Shown: one piece after another, positions 12,663 to 24,282 of the stretch
Position numbering within the stretch: position 1 is the stretch's first letter
How the letters are laid out: each line of letters begins with the position of its first letter
NCBI GenBank assembly: GCA_020284085.1
Contig: JACEVL010000343.1
Location: 1 to 64,000, forward strand
Length of the DNA: 64,000 nucleotides
Reading direction: 5' to 3'
Origin: Aporrectodea caliginosa
Taxonomy: Eukaryota; Annelida; Clitellata; Crassiclitellata; Lumbricidae
Position numbers and translations under genes: made by a program
The notes under the pieces: model-generated
What the model was told of the DNA's origin: nothing
What the model saw: the letters and a program-made list of their open reading frames with translations, nothing else
Database searches by the model: none

Positions 12663-12735
12663 ATTGTGTGTATATATGTTTGTAGCCAAGTTTACATGCA
12701 TGTATGTAGGTATAGGTATAGGTAGACTATACGTA
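12515..12735. repeat. ATGT/TGTA-type microsatellite
   Basis: Degenerate TGTATGTA runs, cleanest at about 12,613-12,660. Confidence 0.85.
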
Positions 12736-13545
12736 CTTGTTCTTACCAAAAACTAGGAACACAAGAACCCAATGCGCCTCTTCTGGCCTTCGGAATCCTT
12801 AGAATTTTTAAAGAATTTTCAGAATAGGTGCAGAATTCCTGCATGAAGTGCTTTAAAGAAAATTCAGGTCTGTATTGTTGAGTTAAAAGTAGATATTGCT
12901 ATAGATATGGTAACAATATAGGCCCTATATATATAGTGCTAAATTTTAAAAAGCTAAATCTTAATTATTTTATTATAATCGCCTTTATCATATAATACAG
13001 TGCAATACATTAGTCGATATTCGTTTCCACGAAAAGACTGAGTTCCTCATAAGCAAACCCTCCGGCAGAACCAGTGAATATTGAAGAGCTGCAAAATTGA
13101 GTCAGCTATACAGAGAATAAGAAATCTTATGAAATAATGTAGATGAGATTCTATTCATTAGGTCTATATACATTTAACGACGTCACAGAATCTTTTACAG
13201 GAATTGCAGTAAAGAGCTTAACATGATATGGAACTCCAGAGAGGCATTCCTAACACCCTATATACAGGTGTGACAAATATACTGGAATTCTTGCTCATGG
13301 CTGAGAAAAGGTGTCTTTTGGCCATTTGACTTCATATTTTGAAATTAATAGAAAATCTATGGACCAGTTTCACAACTTGTAAGCATAGGTGTGTTGCTTT
13401 AGTGTTCCTCCAGTATAAATTCACATATAAATTAGTATAGCAAAATCAATAGCAATGGTTTGACAATAAATGCTGTATTTATTTATTCATACATCTGAAG
13501 TGCTCAAGAAGTCGCAAAGCAGTCAGGAATTATTAGTACCTGGAT

Positions 13546-14881
13546 CAACGTCCCCTCTAATATTTTTCCTGTGCGCGCGGAACTGACGGTTGTTTGAGCA
13601 GCCTAATTTTCCTCGTGAGCAATAGGCTAAAACTGAGCAACACATTTTTAGAAACATTTGTATTATAAATTGTAACTACAGACTACAGTATGCTGACTAA
13701 ATAGGCCTACACTTTTGCAATAATGTCTTTTTTATTTAAGAAGATGTATGGCTTAGAAATCACGAATAGTTTTACGAATGCAAAACTATACCTTCATGAT
13801 GTACAATGTAGGAAGCTACATGTAGTTCTTATTCTATAGCATCAAAATAATCAGGGCCGTTGATAAGGTCCTGCGAATGTGGGTGCAAAATGTTACCACA
13901 GAGGCCGTGTCGGTTGAGCGGCCGTTGGTTTTTATATCCCATTTATCCCTTATAGTTATAATCCTTATACACACTAGTAAAACTCGGCTCAGAGGCCCAC
14001 TGTGCACTGCACCGTTTGCACCTATGGTAAAAACGGCCCTGAAAATAATGCTGAACGTTAAAGTTTCTGCCGCCTATCTTTCTGCGACAACCATAATTAT
14101 AGTTGATAAACTCCGTCGATATTGACTTCCAATCCAGAGCCCTGAAACGACTTTATCCTCATCATCAAGTTCTGTCTCTACTAGCTCACTAAGCCATTGG
14201 GTTTTAAACTTTGAACTACACTTTTCTTTGCAAAACTGTCCAATATAGTCCCGTTCGCTTTACGTTTCGACATCGATTACTTTGAATGACACAGAAGTGA
14301 CAGAAATATCATGTTGTAAGACACTGGTTTAAACTTCCAAAGTGGAATTCGACACAGATAATCTGATTAACATACAGCCTGTGTGACTCAGGCTTGGCCA
14401 TACGGGCGGTTACAGCATGCATGGCATCACCTGTTGGAAGCTCGTTAACCAGCAGGCGCAGCAGCCGGGCGGCAAGGCAGTTCACAAGCATCAGCATCCC
14501 CTCTAATTAATCTGGCGCGCCAAGCTGGTTACGCGTGAACGCAGAATTCGGCAGGACGTTCCAGTTGATTGACACAGACAGATACTGGATTTGCGGTGTC
14601 AACTCTCCTCGTATGATCACTGTCTTATATATCTGTTAACACAGACTGGTCTGCTCATCTGCTGCAGCCGCACACAGATCTTGACCTTCCGTTGACTTAA
14701 GTTAAAGATATGTATACGTAGGTTAATAATTCAATGGCCTATAGACCTACTTTAAGTTAAGTAAAACTCTAGCTCATAAGTATTTCCTACCAAAACTTGT
14801 GCGCGGAATTTTGAAACTGCTGCGCGGCATTTTCTAACGAGCTGCGCGGCCGCGCAGCCGCGCAGCTTAGAGGGAACATTG
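13546..14881. mobile_element. 1.34-kb hAT element with 8-bp TSD
   Basis: Left end CAACGTCCCCTCTAA (13,546) and right end TTAGAGGGAACATTG (to 14,881) form imperfect inverted repeats leading into GCGCGG-rich subterminal sequence. The 8-bp direct repeat ACCTGGAT occurs at 13,538-13,545 and 14,882-14,889. The CAA(T/C)GTTCCCTCTAA-style end and 8-bp duplication fit hAT. No transposase ORF is present, so the copy is non-autonomous or gutted. It contains a nested MITE at 13,852-14,041. Confidence 0.85.
13852..14041. mobile_element. 190-bp hAT MITE nested in the larger hAT element
   Basis: Termini CAGGGCCGTT (13,852) and AACGGCCCTG (to 14,041). The perfect 8-bp target duplication AAAATAAT is at 13,844-13,851 and 14,042-14,049. 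Confidence 0.9.
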
Positions 14882-14889
14882 ACCTGGAT

Positions 14890-15260
14890 ATATATACATC
14901 ATCGCTGTCGTGACAGATCACAGTCTGCCATTGACAGCGCAGCGGCTTTTAAGTTCCATGACACAAATTGCAGGTCCAAAGACGAACCATGCAGACATTA
15001 TATTGGATCTGTTCCACCATGGTCACGATGACCTGCCTTGCCTGTCTTACCAATTTCAGTAACTTCTATTGCGTCGGTGCATGTCTAATGCAAAAGGCAT
15101 CAACCGATGGCGGAGAAATTAGTGCAACATATTATCGTCTCTGTCGTTTCTATCTTCCTCGACTTCTCTAGGGCACCCGCGAGACCGTGTCCATTCCCTC
15201 TGTTTCTGACGTCACTGCATATAGTCACCCGCGTTCTTTTCGTTCGGTTTGGTATAATTA
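14890..15260. other. No gene recognised
   Basis: A 67-codon open frame at 14,968-15,171 has no recognisable family features and no splice or promoter support. Confidence 0.5.
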
Positions 15261-15780
15261 TACGTCACCAGGGGCGCCGCTAGACGTACGCACTTACGCA
15301 AGTACGTAAAGTGCTGAAAGGCTAAGAAATGAAAAATTGCAAATGAAAAAAGTGAAATAAGCTTATTATTAAGTTACAAAATTATAATAACTTAGGTACT
15401 AGTTTTAATATTATATAGGTAAACTAACAGTCTAACACATCTAGCAGTGGCGTAACCAGAGCTTCCCAAAAATTATGCAGATTCCAACCTCTCTGAGGGA
15501 ACGGGTCTGGGAAGAGGCTGAAAGGAACTTTTTATTTGGGGGTTTGTAATGGTGCATTTTGGAAACCATCGTTTTGGTTAAAAGTTATAGCATTTTACAT
15601 CAGTTCTTTGGGAAATTATATAATTATATCTTGCGAGGCGAAAAACTTCCTCATTCGTGCCCGAACACCCATTGCAATCCAATTACTATTTACCAAGACC
15701 AAAAAACCAGACAAATAATTATAATTAAGTAAACGAGACGAAGATACAACCGAATTGCCTCTATGGGTCTATGGGTCGGA

Positions 15781-16195
15781 ATGTTGACCAATGCGAAAGC
15801 AAGACAAGAAAAGAATTATTACAGCAGAAATTAAAGTAAGAAAAGCTGGCATTAGACGGCATTATGCATGGATCGAAACAACTCTGCTAGACAAAGTCGT
15901 TCAAACGGTTCAACGAAGACTCCGATGGTTTCGACATAATTATATAGAGAGAATGCCAGTTGACCGAATACCACACACTGCACTATACATGCAAGATTCG
16001 AAGAAAAAGACACTATATAAGGCAGAGCCAGACATTCCCAGACAACGCTGGATAAACCATATAAATGAGGATAAAACATCACTTTGACACTAAGGGAAAC
16101 AATGGACTTTACAAATGACCAAGGAAAATGGAGATAATTTATTCGTACCCATCGCCGCCAAATGGCTGGCGTCAGAAACTGATGATGATGGTGGT
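15781..16195 (+). mobile_element. RTE-like LINE C-terminus and tail
   Basis: The frame from 15,791 reads RKQDKKRIITAEI and then RRLRWFRHNYIERMP and RQRWINHINED. These match the C-terminal zone of RTE-type LINE ORFs, with their ECWPxxKxDKKRI, GHxxR and GRPxxRWxD blocks. The sequence ends in a GATGATGATGGTGGTGATGA triplet tail (about 16,178-16,197), as RTE elements often do. A deletion relative to the copy at 33.3-33.7 kb removes the LRKIAGISRL segment. Confidence 0.7.
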
Positions 16196-16329
16196 GATGA
16201 TGACAGATGGCGATAGGCTTCTGACAATTTCAATATGATGTACAAACATAATTATCAAACAATAAAATAGCAAAATTACAGTCAAATCTGAGACACGATC
16301 ACTTACAAGGTATTTCACACATTTGATGA

Positions 16330-17484
16330 TTTCACATGGATTGACTCTCCCTTCCTCCTTACCCTCCATTCGCTCCTCCTCCCTACCCTCCATTTCGCCT
16401 CTCTTCCTCCCTTTCCTCCATTTCGTTCTCTTCCTCCCTTTCCTCCATTTCGCTCTCTTCCTCCCTTTCCTCCATTTCGCTCTCTTCCTCCCCTTTCCTC
16501 CATTTCGCTCTCTTCCTCCCTTTCCTCCATTTCTGCCTCTCTTCCTCCCTTTCCTCCATTTCGCCTCTCTTCCTCCCTACCTCCATTTCACTCTCTTCCT
16601 CCCTTTCCTCCATTTCGCTCTCTTCCTCCCTTTCCTCCGTTTCTGCTCTCTCCTCCTCCCTTTCCTCCGTTTTGCTCTCTTCCTCCCTTTTCTCCATTTC
16701 TGCTCTCTTCCTTCCTTTCCTCCATTTCTCTTCTCTTCCTCCCTTTCCTCCATTTCGCTCTCTTCCTCCCTTTCCTCCATTTCGCTCTCTTTCTCCCTTT
16801 CCTCCATTTCGTTTCTCTTCCTCCCTTTCCTCCATTTCGTTCTCTTCCTCCCTTTCCTCCATTTCGCTCTCTTCCTCCCTACCCTCCATTTCACTCTCTT
16901 CCTCCCTTTCCTCCATTTCGTTTTCTCTTCCTCCCTTTCCTCCATTTCGCTCTCTTCCTCCCTTTCCTCCATTTCTGCTCTCTCTTCCTCCCTTTACTCC
17001 ATTGCGCTCTCTTACTCCCTTTCCTCCATTTCTGCTCTCTCCCTCCCTTTCCTCCATTTCGCTCTCTCTTCCTCCCTACCCTCCATTTCACTCTCTTCCT
17101 CCCTTTCCTCCATTTCGCTCTCTTCCTCCCTTTCCTCCGTTTCTGCTCTCTTCCTCCCTTTCCTCCGTTTCGCTCTCTTCCTCCCTTTCCTCCATTTTCG
17201 CTCTCTTCCTCCCTTTCCTCCATTTCACTCTCTTCCTCCCTTTCCTCCATTTCGCTCTCTTCCTCCTTTCCTCCATTTCACTCTCTTCCTCCCTTTCCTC
17301 CATTTCACTCTCTTCCTCCCTTTCCTCCATTTCTTGCTCTCTTCCTCCCTTTCCTCCATTCTCTCCTCTTCCTCCCTACCCTCCATTTCGCACTTCCTCC
17401 CTTTCCTCCATTTCTGCCTCTTCCTCCCTTTCCTCCATTTCGCTCTCTTCCTCCCTACCCTCCATTTCTTCTCTCTTCCTCCCT
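16330..17484. repeat. 27-bp homopyrimidine minisatellite inside hAT copy 1
   Basis: Tandem units; on the minus strand the core is GCGAAATGGAGGAAAGGGA followed by GGAAGAGA. Nearly pure pyrimidine on this strand. Long open frames on both strands (Phe/Leu/Ser-rich or Glu/Arg/Lys-rich) are artefacts of the period-3 unit. Confidence 0.97.
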
Positions 17485-17699
17485 AAAATTGCTACCAATA
17501 CTTTTACAGTGTAGAAATTCAAAAAAGTTCGGACGCTCGTTCTTGGTACCCCACATACTTTCGTCCCGGGCCCCGGCCTACGCATGGTCGTATGCTGATT
17601 GTGCGTACACAAATAAAATCGTAGCGGCGCCGCTGTACGCCACTTCTCTCGCGCGCGCGACAGAAGTAGCTCTCTCTCTCTCTCGCTCGCGCGCCGTAT

Positions 17700-17775
17700 A
17701 CAGATGTGGTTCTGTTTGTTACATCACTATTATCTCTCTTTGTCCCCTTCGGCCTTCTTTTTGTTTCGTCATTGC

Positions 17776-17818
<43 letters not shown>

Positions 17819-18870
17819 TTCGTTTGTTGCGTCATTACTCTCTCTTTGGCACCAGCTTAGTAACCTGCCGTTTATTACGTCATTTCGCTATCTTTTGCAA
17901 CCTGCTGTTTACCGTCTGCTTGTTATTGTTACGTCACTGCTCTCTCTCTCTCTCTCTATTTGTGTCTTTCTGTCTCTCTTTCTGTCTCTCTGTGTCTGTC
18001 TCTCTCGCTCTGTGACCTCTCCCTTGTCACTTGCGCTCTTTCTTCTGCTTCTGTATTTGGTACTCACTGTATTACCTTTCTTACCTTTCGCTTGCTGCGT
18101 CATTGCTCTCTCTTTTCACCCTCTGCCTTTCCTTCTGTGTGTTACGTCATCCGTCTCTCTCTGTTACTCGCAGTCATTCTTCTGTTTGTGTATACGTCAC
18201 TGTTCTTTGTTTGTTACGTCACTGCTTTCTTTTCTCTTGTTTTGGCACTCGCGTCCTTTCCTTCTTGTTGTTACGTGGCTGAGCGCTGTCCCTTTGATAC
18301 CCGACGGTGACGTTTGACGTTTCTTCTGTTTGTTACGACACTACTCGTTATCCTTTTGTCACCAATGGTCATTGTTCTTTATTGTTACGTCACCGTTCTC
18401 TCTCTTTCTTTCTCTCTTTGCTCTTTGTCACCCACGACGTCTTCCATTTGTTGCGAATTCTCTTTTTATGTGTCTCGGTCCTTCTTCTGTTTCGTGTCTC
18501 TTACGTCACAGCTCTCTCTCTCCTTTGTCACTCGTGGTCATTGTTCTCATTGTTACGTCACTGCTGTCCCTCTTTATCTCTATGTCGCCCGCGGTCTTTC
18601 CTTCTCTCTGAAACGTCACTGATCGGTCTCTGTGTCCCGTGCAGTCTTCATTCAGTTTGTTTTGTCTTTCCTCTATCTCTGGTTTTGTCTGACTGTCTCT
18701 CTTTGGCATTATAGTCTTTCCTCCTGTTTGTGCCGTCAATGCTGTGTCTGTATGTCAGACAGACAGAGCATTGACGGCACAAAAAGAAGGAATGACTTCT
18801 CTGTCTGTCTGTATGTCTGTCTCGCTTTGTCACCTCTCTCGTGTGACGACGTGTGGTCTTCTGTTTCTTA
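17700..18870. repeat. TTACGTCA-bearing degenerate satellite, block A
   Basis: Degenerate repeat, spacing roughly 45-60 bp, in which TTTGTTACGTCACTG alternates with CTCTCTTTGGCACC and GTCTTTCCTTCTG. Eight intact TACGTCA heptamers lie near 17,876, 17,930, 18,143, 18,192, 18,214, 18,385, 18,502 and 18,553. CTGT and CT microsatellite runs are interspersed (17,779-17,812 and 17,941-18,008). The same family reappears at 25.0-25.85 and 26.6-26.8 kb. Confidence 0.8.
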
Positions 18871-18892
18871 CGTGTTGCATTGTATTGTGTTG

Positions 18893-19377
18893 AACTATAT
18901 TTTGGGAATTTCTAAAGCGCCTCTAGCAGTGCATGCAGATCAATCAGAGGCGCTCCCAGTGCGACGGACCCAGAGAAAAAAAGACAGGCTTTAAGACGCG
19001 GAGAGATGCAGCTGGGCCTCCAATCAGAATCGTAGAGCGAACTGAGGGAGGTCGGGAGGTCATTACATAGTGAAGACTCTGAAGAGCCAATGCAGACAAA
19101 AGCTCGGGATTGGGCCATGGTATAGTCCTAACCCGAGGAACAGGTAAGATCTACAGGTGAGAAGGAGAACGTTAAACTTGATGGAAGCAGAAAGAGGAAG
19201 CCAGTGAAGGGTGGTCGGTCATATACGTCGAGATGTGGGCAAAACGGATATGCGGGCAATTAGCCTGGCAGGAGGATAAGAAGCTGATTGCAGGGGGATA
19301 AGAAGGCCAACAAGTAGTAAGTTGCAGTAATCTATATGAGAACAAACAAAAGCATGGACAATATATAGCTTACCTTT
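18893..19377 (-). mobile_element. L2/CR1-like LINE, antisense 3' portion
   Basis: The minus strand carries VHAFVCSHIDYCNLLLVGL (about 19,350-19,290) and SYPPARLIARI. The shared 3' UTR with GCGCCTCT lies at the low-coordinate end. A sense LINE at 19,378-20,022 appears to have interrupted this copy; its upstream part resumes at 20,030. Confidence 0.7.
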
Positions 19378-20022
19378 GATCCACAAATCCACCGCCTCTG
19401 TCACGACTGTTACTATCAGCTGCACCAGCTCCAAACTGCTGCTTGCTGGTTTTCTCCTGACGCCACCACTGCCACCCTCATTCATTCCTTCATCACAGAC
19501 CGAAATGCTCACTCTATGTTGGCCTCCAGAGCTGGGCGGTTAGGGTTCATACTTCATAGACCGGATCTTACGTTCTCCTATACGCCTCGTCGGACGCATC
19601 CCCAGAGCTGGACACGTCTCTGGCTAGACATGCTGCACTGGCTCCCCTCCTGCAGCGTATCACATACTTTGCTTTGGTATGGCGGTGCCTGTTGGGCCTT
19701 GCCCCAGACTATCTTCACGAGCTCTGCTGTCCCACGTTAGATGCCCTAGGTCGTCACACCCTCCTCTGTATACCAAGCAGGATGTGCTCCTCGTCCCTTT
19801 TGCCCGTACATCCACTATAGACAGAAACGCTCCTTTTCTGTCGCCGGTCCAACGCTCTGGAACGGGCTTCTCTTGGCGCTGCAATTGCTTCCCAGGGTCC
19901 ACTCCGACACTTTCTATTGTAAGCTCAAAACTGTCCTTTTTAGCCGTGCTGGGGTCGGGTGCACCTCTGAGTAGTATAGTCTTGAAGATGTGCTATATAA
20001 ATTTCTATAATGAATGAATATT
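19378..20022 (+). mobile_element. L2/CR1-like LINE 3' portion, sense orientation
   Basis: Plus-strand frames near 19,400 encode CHDCYYQLHQLQ and LIHSFITDR, followed by VPFART (about 19,790-19,810). The element ends with GGTGCACCTCTGAGTAG, TGCTATATAAAT and a GAATGAATA tail. Several frameshifts. It lies between two antisense LINE parts, so it probably inserted into them. Confidence 0.7.
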
Positions 20023-20029
20023 GGATGAA

Positions 20030-20270
20030 TAGAAGAAAACACCGAGGAAGAGGTTGATCTTCTGATGGCCCTGAGCCGCCTCAGGTGATAATAGCAAGAG
20101 CGGGTGAGATTAGCGATGCATTCAGAGAAGGTGAGAGTGCTGTCGTGGACGACGCCCAGGTCACACACACTGGAAGAAAAAGTAAACGATGGAAACCTCT
20201 GAGTTAATGATATTATGGTAAAGTCAAGTTTGAAAAGTTGATGCCGGGAGCCAAACCATATCAGTTGGGT
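20030..20270 (-). mobile_element. Upstream part of the interrupted antisense LINE
   Basis: The minus-strand frame 20,168-19,914 reads CDLGVVHDSTLTFSECI and then TRSCYYHLRRLRAIRR, the palm/thumb region of an L2/CR1 RT. Consistent with being the 5' continuation of 18,893-19,377. Confidence 0.65.
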
Positions 20271-20452
20271 CTTGGACGCGTATTTAGGGGGGGGGGTTAC
20301 CGGTTCAAACCCCCGAAATTAGGTTAAAAAAAATTGTATATGCTGTTACATGCAAAATACAAAAAAATGAACCTTTGCCACCATTTCCAATGGAAAACCC
20401 CCGAAATCTTAACCCTCCCACATTTTGTCTGACTACGCCCATGGTCTTGAGG
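20271..20452. mobile_element. Probable MITE inside LINE debris
   Basis: Left side GCGTATTTAGGGG and right side CTACGCCCAT form short imperfect inverted termini, with GGTTCAAACCCCC and GGAAAACCCCCGAAAT inside. A GGTCTTG(A)GGAC-like repeat flanks both sides (near 20,264 and 20,453), a possible target duplication. Related to 1,591-1,745. Confidence 0.5.
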
Positions 20453-20539
20453 ACATCCAGCAGTGAAGGTCCTGAAAGAGAGCATCGACGTGTCCAGTAA
20501 GGATGACCTACGCAGATGGGGTATCGGATTGTTGCTTTG

Positions 20540-20890
20540 GTTTCACGCTGCATCCTTGGCTTTGCTTCATCCTACCTGTGTGAACTCTGATGTCCAGTGT
20601 CTGACGTTGTAGCGCGTCGGGCGCTTCTCTCCGCGACGAGGGGGAACTCCTATAGTTCCACGGGCTCGATTGACCGCTAAGCAACGCCGAGCTTTCCGGG
20701 TCGCAGGCCCTCCATCAGCTCCTGTTGGAACTGCGCTTGTTACCTCTGACCAATCAAACTGGGTTTTATAAATCACTCGTCTTTTTTCTTTAGCTGTGGT
20801 TGGGCTAAGAGCGCTCCTGAGTAGGTGTCTTGAAGGAGTCCCCAGAATGAATGAATGAATAATGAATGAATGAATGAATGAATTAATTAA
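20540..20890 (+). mobile_element. LINE 3' end
   Basis: Plus-strand shared LINE 3' UTR (GGTTGGGCTAAGAGCGCTCC, GTGTCTTGAAGGAG) followed by a GAATGAATGAATAATGAATG tail. No intact frame. Confidence 0.7.
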
Positions 20891-20989
20891 TTAATGGGAT
20901 GGTTTTTAAAAGTGGTTTAAAGACTGAGGTTTTTTAAAAGCATAGGAAACGTGCCGGTTAATAGAGCAGTGCACATTTTAACTGTATAA

Positions 20990-21062
20990 CTACTGGGACA
21001 AATGTCCCAGTAGTTTTAGGATTTGGCCCAGTAGTTGTAGGATTTGTCCCAGTAGTTTTTGT
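20990..21062. repeat. About 28-bp tandem repeat, three copies
   Basis: TCCCAGTAGTTTTAGGATTTG repeats with small changes. The first copy starts with a short hairpin, ACTGGGAC-AAAT-GTCCCAGT. Confidence 0.75.
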
Positions 21063-22504
21063 GATTTTATTCCAGGTAATACTCTACTTTCCATGTTAGT
21101 TTACAATACTGAATCATTAACCTAATTCGAATTCACTTCATTCCTTTGGTTACCTAATATCAAAAGTGATTCGTATAAATTAAAATATTTAAAAATTAAT
21201 TTGCTATTTCTAAGTTCTAATGAAACTCCGAAGTCAAAAGTCGAAACACCCACCAAGCAAACATTTAAGGAATGTAACCATGAATATGTAACTATAGTAC
21301 AGTTGGTCCAATTATTCTCCTATTCCCGTTGGCTGACTGCAGGATACATCATGCAAGTGATAGTATTGTGATCACAGTTATTTTGTGACGTGTGTTATGG
21401 GCTTTTTTGACAACGAAAATGTTTTTTGTTTCATTTGCCTAACTACATTTAAAAATTAAGTTGGTCGTATGTGTAAAAGTTAAAGCTCACTGTTTGTTAG
21501 ACAAATATAGTTAGGCAAATGAAACAAAACCCATAGCCATTGCTTGAAGTGTGGCGGTATGAAACGGTATGCCATAGTATACCGGCACATCTCCTGGCCG
21601 GCTAAAAGCACACCTGTACTTCTCCAGGCGAGAAATCCATACCGGTAGGGAAGGGGGAAATGGTTCTTATATATATATATATCCATGCCGGTGTCACGAA
21701 ATAGAGTATCCCCCATTATAATTATATCCCCTTAGCGAAATGAAGTATCCGGCCGGATGAATCTGAACGCGAAGGACTATCCCCCTCGTGCGAAAGTATC
21801 CCCCATGAAGACGTACGAAATCATCCCCCATTCAAAAAGTATCCCCCTGCAACTTAATTACAAATTGTGCTATTTAAGTCAATTTAGAACCATAGTTGGT
21901 AAAAACGGTTAAAACTTAAAACTGAATCATAAACGAAAAACGTAGTCCTTTCAACAACAACAAATAAAACATGGAAAACGGGACAAAAGAAACTAGAAAA
22001 TAATTTCACTCTGTTACATCTTGTACTGCATTTTGAAAGTAAAAACTGTAGGCTATTTAAACAATTTAATTTTAATCAGCAAACAACCCAACTAGGCCTT
22101 AAATAACATTAATCTACAACAATTATTTTATTTTTTATGTTTTTAATAAGAAATTGAGAAATTAAAAATATTGAAATCTTCCCTAATTTAAATTGTAAAC
22201 ATAAGTCCACATAGGCTAGTCCATGCTGACTAACATAAACTAACATAATTATTAAAGACTAAACTTTTTGTGTATAGAGTGTAGACTAGCTTACTTTATT
22301 AAAACTGGAAGGCCTGCTTACAATTTTTACTTATATAAAACTTCATATGGAGTAATATAAGTCAGTTTAGAAATTCAAATAACTTTTATAAATTTTATTT
22401 CTGGTACTGTGCTATTTATTGCTCAAATGATGACATTAAATAGTGACGTATTTACCTGAATCTTTGAAAGAACGGAGACAACGTAGGGGATTTCAGACAA
22501 AATG

Positions 22505-23275
22505 CAATTAAGACAGTCATGAAAAGGGATTAAGGTGCTAATTGGTAGCGCGCGCTTGATATCGGTCGTTTCGTATCTATGGGTACACCAGCAAAGTCAT
22601 TGAAGCCATTTGAGGCAACGAACCCACTTCAGGAGCTTTTGTGTTCTGTGTGCTCTTGTAATCTCACGTTAATTAGGCCTAAGCAATGCCTCAGAGTAAG
22701 TCCATTCGCATAATTAGTTGCGTGAAGTTCTGATGCGATGGAAGTGTCTAAAAAAGAAGGAAGACAAATATCAGCAGTCACAAACGACTGTGTACTGATA
22801 AGGGAATAAGGTGCTAATTAGGTGCCTTAGTAGCTCGCGCTTGATATCGGTCGTTTCACTGAGTGAAAAGACTGAAGTCGGTCGTCACAAACGACTGTGT
22901 ACTGATAAGGAATAAGGTGCTAATTAGGTGCCTTAGTAGCTCGCGCTTGATATCGGTCGTTTCACTGAGTGAAAAGACTGAAGTCGATCGTCACAAACGA
23001 CTGTGTACTGATAAGGGAATAAGGTGCTAATTAGGTGCCTTAGTAGCTCGCGCTTGATATCGGTCGTTTCGTATCTATAGGTACACCAGCAAAGCTATTG
23101 AAGCCATTTGAGGCAACGAACCCACTTCAGGGGCTCTTGTGTTCTGTGTGCTCTTGTAATCTCACGTTAATTAGGCCTAAGCAATGCCTCAGAGTAAGTC
23201 CATTCGCATAATTACTTGCGTGAAGGTCGTGATGCGATGGAAGTGTATAAAAGGAGAAAAACAAATATCAACAGT
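22505..23275. repeat. 498-bp direct duplication containing three 107-bp tandem units
   Basis: The 275-bp segment at 22,505-22,780 recurs at 23,003-23,275 (for example TCGTATCTAT at 22,571 and 23,069). Between them, units starting GTCACAAACGACTGTG at 22,777, 22,884 and 22,990 have periods of 107 and 106 bp. All non-coding and inside the 2.4-kb element. Confidence 0.85.
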
Positions 23276-23967
23276 CATTTGTCTTCCTTCTTTTAAACGA
23301 CACGAACTTCGGTGTCCAGACCAGAAGAAAATTTACAGGATGATAGAAATGACTCACTCTGCCCCATTCGTTACGTCACTGCTCGGGACCTCTGGAAGCA
23401 ATGCCCTCACGCCACTGGGAGAGTGCCTCAGGTATTGTTTTAGGCCTATCTATCAATTTATATAGTCCCTCTCGCAGTACACACCGATCATTGGCGCTCA
23501 AGTGGGAATGGTCATAGTGGTGTTACTGAGTGAAAAGACTTATACGCAAAAGGGAAACAAGCTGACTTGAACAACTTTTGCACAAACGTGCCAAAGCAGC
23601 AAACATTAAGAATGAATTTAAAAAGCATGATTAACTAATGAAATGTGGTGTGTACACTGCTTGTTTTCAGTTCTATAATCAATACGTCAAAAATTATTCG
23701 CCCTCATAGAGCCGTTAAGCAGTTGAACTGAATTTATGATCTGAAAGAGCGCATTCACTTTAGTGGAAAAGTGCTTCAAAGTGAACATTTAAAAATGGAC
23801 TTTTGAACTTGAAGGCTCACTTAGAGTCACTTGCTTTAAATATTTCTGTCTTTGGATTTTGATTAAAATATATATTAATAAATTATACGCATTTAAAAAA
23901 TAATACGTTATACCTGTGCATTTTTATCCCCCAGGGGATAATTTCACACGATGGGAGATAGAAATGG

Positions 23968-24017
23968 TTTATCCCCCCGGATACACTATACCGGTATAGT
24001 CCATCCGGGGGGATAAA
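23968..24017. repeat. 50-bp near-perfect palindrome
   Basis: 15-bp outer arms (TTTATCCCCCCGGAT and its complement) and a perfect 16-bp centre ACTATACCGGTATAGT, separated by one 2-nt mismatch. It lies in the right subterminal zone of the 21,685-24,075 element, about 30 bp inside the terminal repeat. Confidence 0.95.
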
Positions 24018-24282
24018 TTCATTGATACCCCCCGGATAGTCCTAGGACGGATACTCTATTTCGTGATACCGGCATCTCTTATTTCCCACTTCGAAGTTCG
24101 ACCCCTGCCCAAAGCACACGTCACATAATAACTCTGATCACAATATACTATCACTTGCACGGTGTTGTAGCTGCACCTTTCCACTGCATCAGAGTCACTC
24201 AGCCTGTCACTGGCTTATTTATATCAATTATTTTGGTGGTATAGTAAATCTAATAGAAGAATTTACACGTAGATAAGTTTAT

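Larger units (their letters stand above)
15269..17635 (+). mobile_element. Minisatellite-carrying hAT element, copy 1
   Basis: Begins CAGGGGCGCCGCTAG (15,269) and ends GTAGCGGCGCCGCTG (17,635). The flanking 8-mers TACGTCAC (15,261-15,268) and TACGCCAC (17,636-17,643) are a 7/8 target duplication. Contents in order: subterminal GTACGCAC sequence, an internal second hAT-like end CAGTGGCGTAAC at 15,445, an RTE LINE tail (15,781-16,195), a homopyrimidine minisatellite (16,330-17,484), then the other subterminal block. The same order occurs inverted at 28,122-34,106. No transposase was found. Orientation is arbitrary. Confidence 0.85.
21685..24075. mobile_element. 2.4-kb non-coding element with 27-bp terminal inverted repeats
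   Basis: Left terminus ATGCCGGTGTCACGAAATAG (to 21,711) and right terminus CTATTTCGTGATACCGGCAT (24,049-24,075) match at 26 of 27 positions as inverted repeats. Subterminal zones are rich in GTATCCCCC and ATCCCCC. No ORF over about 95 codons. No convincing target duplication; the left flank is a TA microsatellite. Superfamily unknown. Confidence 0.75.
21352..24158. repeat. Outer inverted repeat around a foldback cluster
   Basis: About 52-60 bp at 21,352-21,411 (GCAAGTGATAGTATTGTGAT...) recurs as the reverse complement at 24,107-24,158 with a few mismatches. A further 22-bp perfect inverted pair lies at 21,424-21,445 and 21,508-21,529. The inner element 21,685-24,075 sits inside, asymmetrically, so the structure is nested. 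Confidence 0.7.

Noticed and set aside
16323..17514. 387- and 280-codon Phe/Leu/Ser-rich ORFs
   Set aside because: Translation of the minisatellite in hAT copy 1.
17489..18994. Leu/Ser/Cys-rich ORFs of 60-203 codons resembling membrane proteins
   Set aside because: They follow the CT-rich satellite in several frames at once, with no start context, splice sites or conserved motif.
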